The notes under the pieces: generated by a model
What the model was told of the DNA's origin: nothing
Databases searched by the model: none
The model's input: only the letters and a program-made list of their open reading frames with translations
Part shown: positions 62,891 to 64,000 of the stretch, piece by piece
Layout of the letters: every line of letters begins with the position of its first letter
Position numbering within the stretch: position 1 is the stretch's first letter
Position numbers and translations under genes: made by a program
Origin: Mucilaginibacter aquatilis
GTDB taxonomy: Bacteria; Bacteroidota; Bacteroidia; Sphingobacteriales; Sphingobacteriaceae
Reading direction: 5' to 3'
Length of the DNA stretch: 64,000 nt
NCBI RefSeq assembly: GCF_009755275.1
Contig: NZ_WQLA01000001.1
Location: 372,001-436,000, forward strand

Positions 62891-64000
62891 CTACCTTGTG
62901 TAATTTGGCGCCTCTTTAGTAATCGTAATATCGTGTGGGTGCGATTCGCGGATACCGGCAGCTGTGATGCGTACAAACCGGGCTTTTTGCAAAGCTTCAA
63001 TGTTTTTAGCGCCACAATAACCCATACTGGCTTTTAAACCACCCACAAACTGGTAAGCAACCTCTGCCAATGTACCTTTAAATGGCACACGGCCAACTAT
63101 ACCCTCAGGTACCAGTTTCTTAATATCATCTTCCACATCCTGAAAGTAACGGTCTTTTGAGCCTGATTCCATGGCTTCGATAGAACCCATACCGCGATAT
63201 GATTTAAAACGACGGCCTTCATAAATAATGGTTTCGCCCGGAGATTCTTCTACACCGGCAAATAATGAACCTGCCATAATTGAGCCTGCACCGGCAGCAA
63301 TAGCCTTAGCAATATCGCCAGTGTGTTTTATACCACCATCGGCAATTACCGGAACGCCTGTACCTTCTAAGGCTTTAGCACACTCGTAAACAGCATATAA
63401 TTGTGGTACACCTACGCCGGCAATAATACGTGTGGTACAAATACTACCCGGACCAATACCTACTTTAACTGCATCTGCACCTGCGTCAGCCAATGCACGG
63501 GCTGCATCGCCTGTGGCTATATTGCCGGCAATAACCTGTAAATCGGGGTATTTAGCTTTTACAGCTTTCAATTGATTAATTACGCCTTTAGAGTGACCAT
63601 GAGCCGTATCAATAGCAATAACGTCAACACCTGCTTTAACCAGGGCATCAACACGGTCCATGGTGTCGGCTGTAACGCCAACGGCAGCACCTACGCGTAA
63701 ACGCCCATGCTCGTCTTTACAGGCAATAGGGTAATTTTTAAATTTCTGAATATCTTTAAAAGTAATTAATCCGCATAAACGGCCGTCGGTATCAACAACT
63801 GGAAGTTTTTCAATTTTTTGATCCTGCAATATTTCTTCGGCCTGCATCAGGGTGGTGCCTTGCGGAGCGGTAATGAGGTTTTGACTGGTCATAACGTCAC
63901 GTACCGGTTTGCTCATATCTTTCTGAAAACGCAGGTCGCGGTTGGTAACAATACCTTTAAGTTTACCTTCAGCATCAATAACCGGAATTCCACCAATACG
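62891..64000 (-). CDS. guaB: IMP dehydrogenase (partial, N terminus beyond the window)
   Basis: NAD-dependent oxidation of IMP to XMP, first step to guanine nucleotides. The frame is open to the right edge, so the true start is outside. About 369 residues are visible: the CBS pair ([20 protein letters not shown] and [20 protein letters not shown]), then the catalytic barrel with [38 protein letters not shown] (catalytic Cys) and [20 protein letters not shown]. Shares IMP with purA at 30428. Confidence 0.97.
   Translation of the reverse strand, partial: RIGGIPVIDAEGKLKGIVTNRDLRFQKDMSKPVRDVMTSQNLITAPQGTTLMQAEEILQDQKIEKLPVVDTDGRLCGLITFKDIQKFKNYPIACKDEHGRLRVGAAVGVTADTMDRVDALVKAGVDVIAIDTAHGHSKGVINQLKAVKAKYPDLQVIAGNIATGDAARALADAGADAVKVGIGPGSICTTRIIAGVGVPQLYAVYECAKALEGTGVPVIADGGIKHTGDIAKAIAAGAGSIMAGSLFAGVEESPGETIIYEGRRFKSYRGMGSIEAMESGSKDRYFQDVEDDIKKLVPEGIVGRVPFKGTLAEVAYQFVGGLKASMGYCGAKNIEALQKARFVRITAAGIRESHPHDITITKEAPNYTR

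Overview
This window looks like a core-chromosome segment of a Bacteroidota bacterium, most likely family Sphingobacteriaceae (Mucilaginibacter/Pedobacter-like). That placement is inferred from gene content and signals, not from a database search. The evidence includes a BamA–OmpH–OmpH–MurI–UppS neighbourhood, a BatA-type protein, DUF4294, DUF4199 and DUF2807 families, a BshB1 bacillithiol enzyme, a bifunctional DAHP synthase/chorismate mutase, a SusC/RagA-type plug motif and many promoters of the Bacteroidota type (TTG, about 19 nt, TAnnTTTG). I see no rRNA, tRNA, CRISPR array, prophage or complete insertion sequence.

Layout. 1-4135 (minus): the nuoH-I-J-K-(plug-domain gene)-L part of respiratory complex I; nuoL runs off the left edge. 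4297-10477 (minus): cell-envelope genes murI, two ompH/skp paralogues, bamA, uppS and an exbD/tolR gene. 10811-14973: proline dehydrogenase, divergent S4-protein/aroB pair, and a metal-binding (HMA) AraC regulator followed by an HMA membrane protein. 15135-21101 (minus): EcsC family, aroC, cystathionine beta-synthase, a pabC-like aminotransferase and an RluD-type pseudouridine synthase. 21166-25202 (plus): secreted protein, PLP deaminase, lysine 6-transaminase, small winged-helix protein. 25330-27185 (minus): bshB1, glutathione-peroxidase-like gene, DUF4294. 27295-36821 (plus): relA/spoT, fur, purA, then an aromatic amino-acid block (pheA with an attenuator leader, DAHP synthase-chorismate mutase, aroA) and pabB. 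36953-45909: amn, clpX, clpP, tig, lipoproteins, recQ. 46020-56779: a class III nucleotide cyclase divergent from a DisA-like (DACNV) protein, unknown genes, a zinc-site-degenerate dihydroorotase, a BatA/VWA protein, a TPR histidine kinase and an aldo/keto reductase. 56838-64000: a lipoprotein with a histone-like basic tail, a GH20 hexosaminidase, trxB, a LOG family gene and guaB, which runs off the right edge.

How it fits together. Five genes feed the shikimate/chorismate route and its branches into phenylalanine and folate (aroB, aroC, aroG-CM, aroA, pheA), and pabB and pabC draw on chorismate; they are scattered over 24 kb. The clearest regulatory device is upstream of pheA. A 22-codon leader peptide containing five Phe and three Tyr codons ends inside a 9-nt segment that is repeated as the 3' arm of a strong terminator. 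This is a textbook attenuation arrangement. Other points of interest are a TonB-plug-like gene coupled into the complex I operon, an unusual cyclase/DisA-like gene pair, a predicted catalytically dead dihydroorotase, several short-leader or leaderless promoters, and several families of intergenic palindromic repeats.
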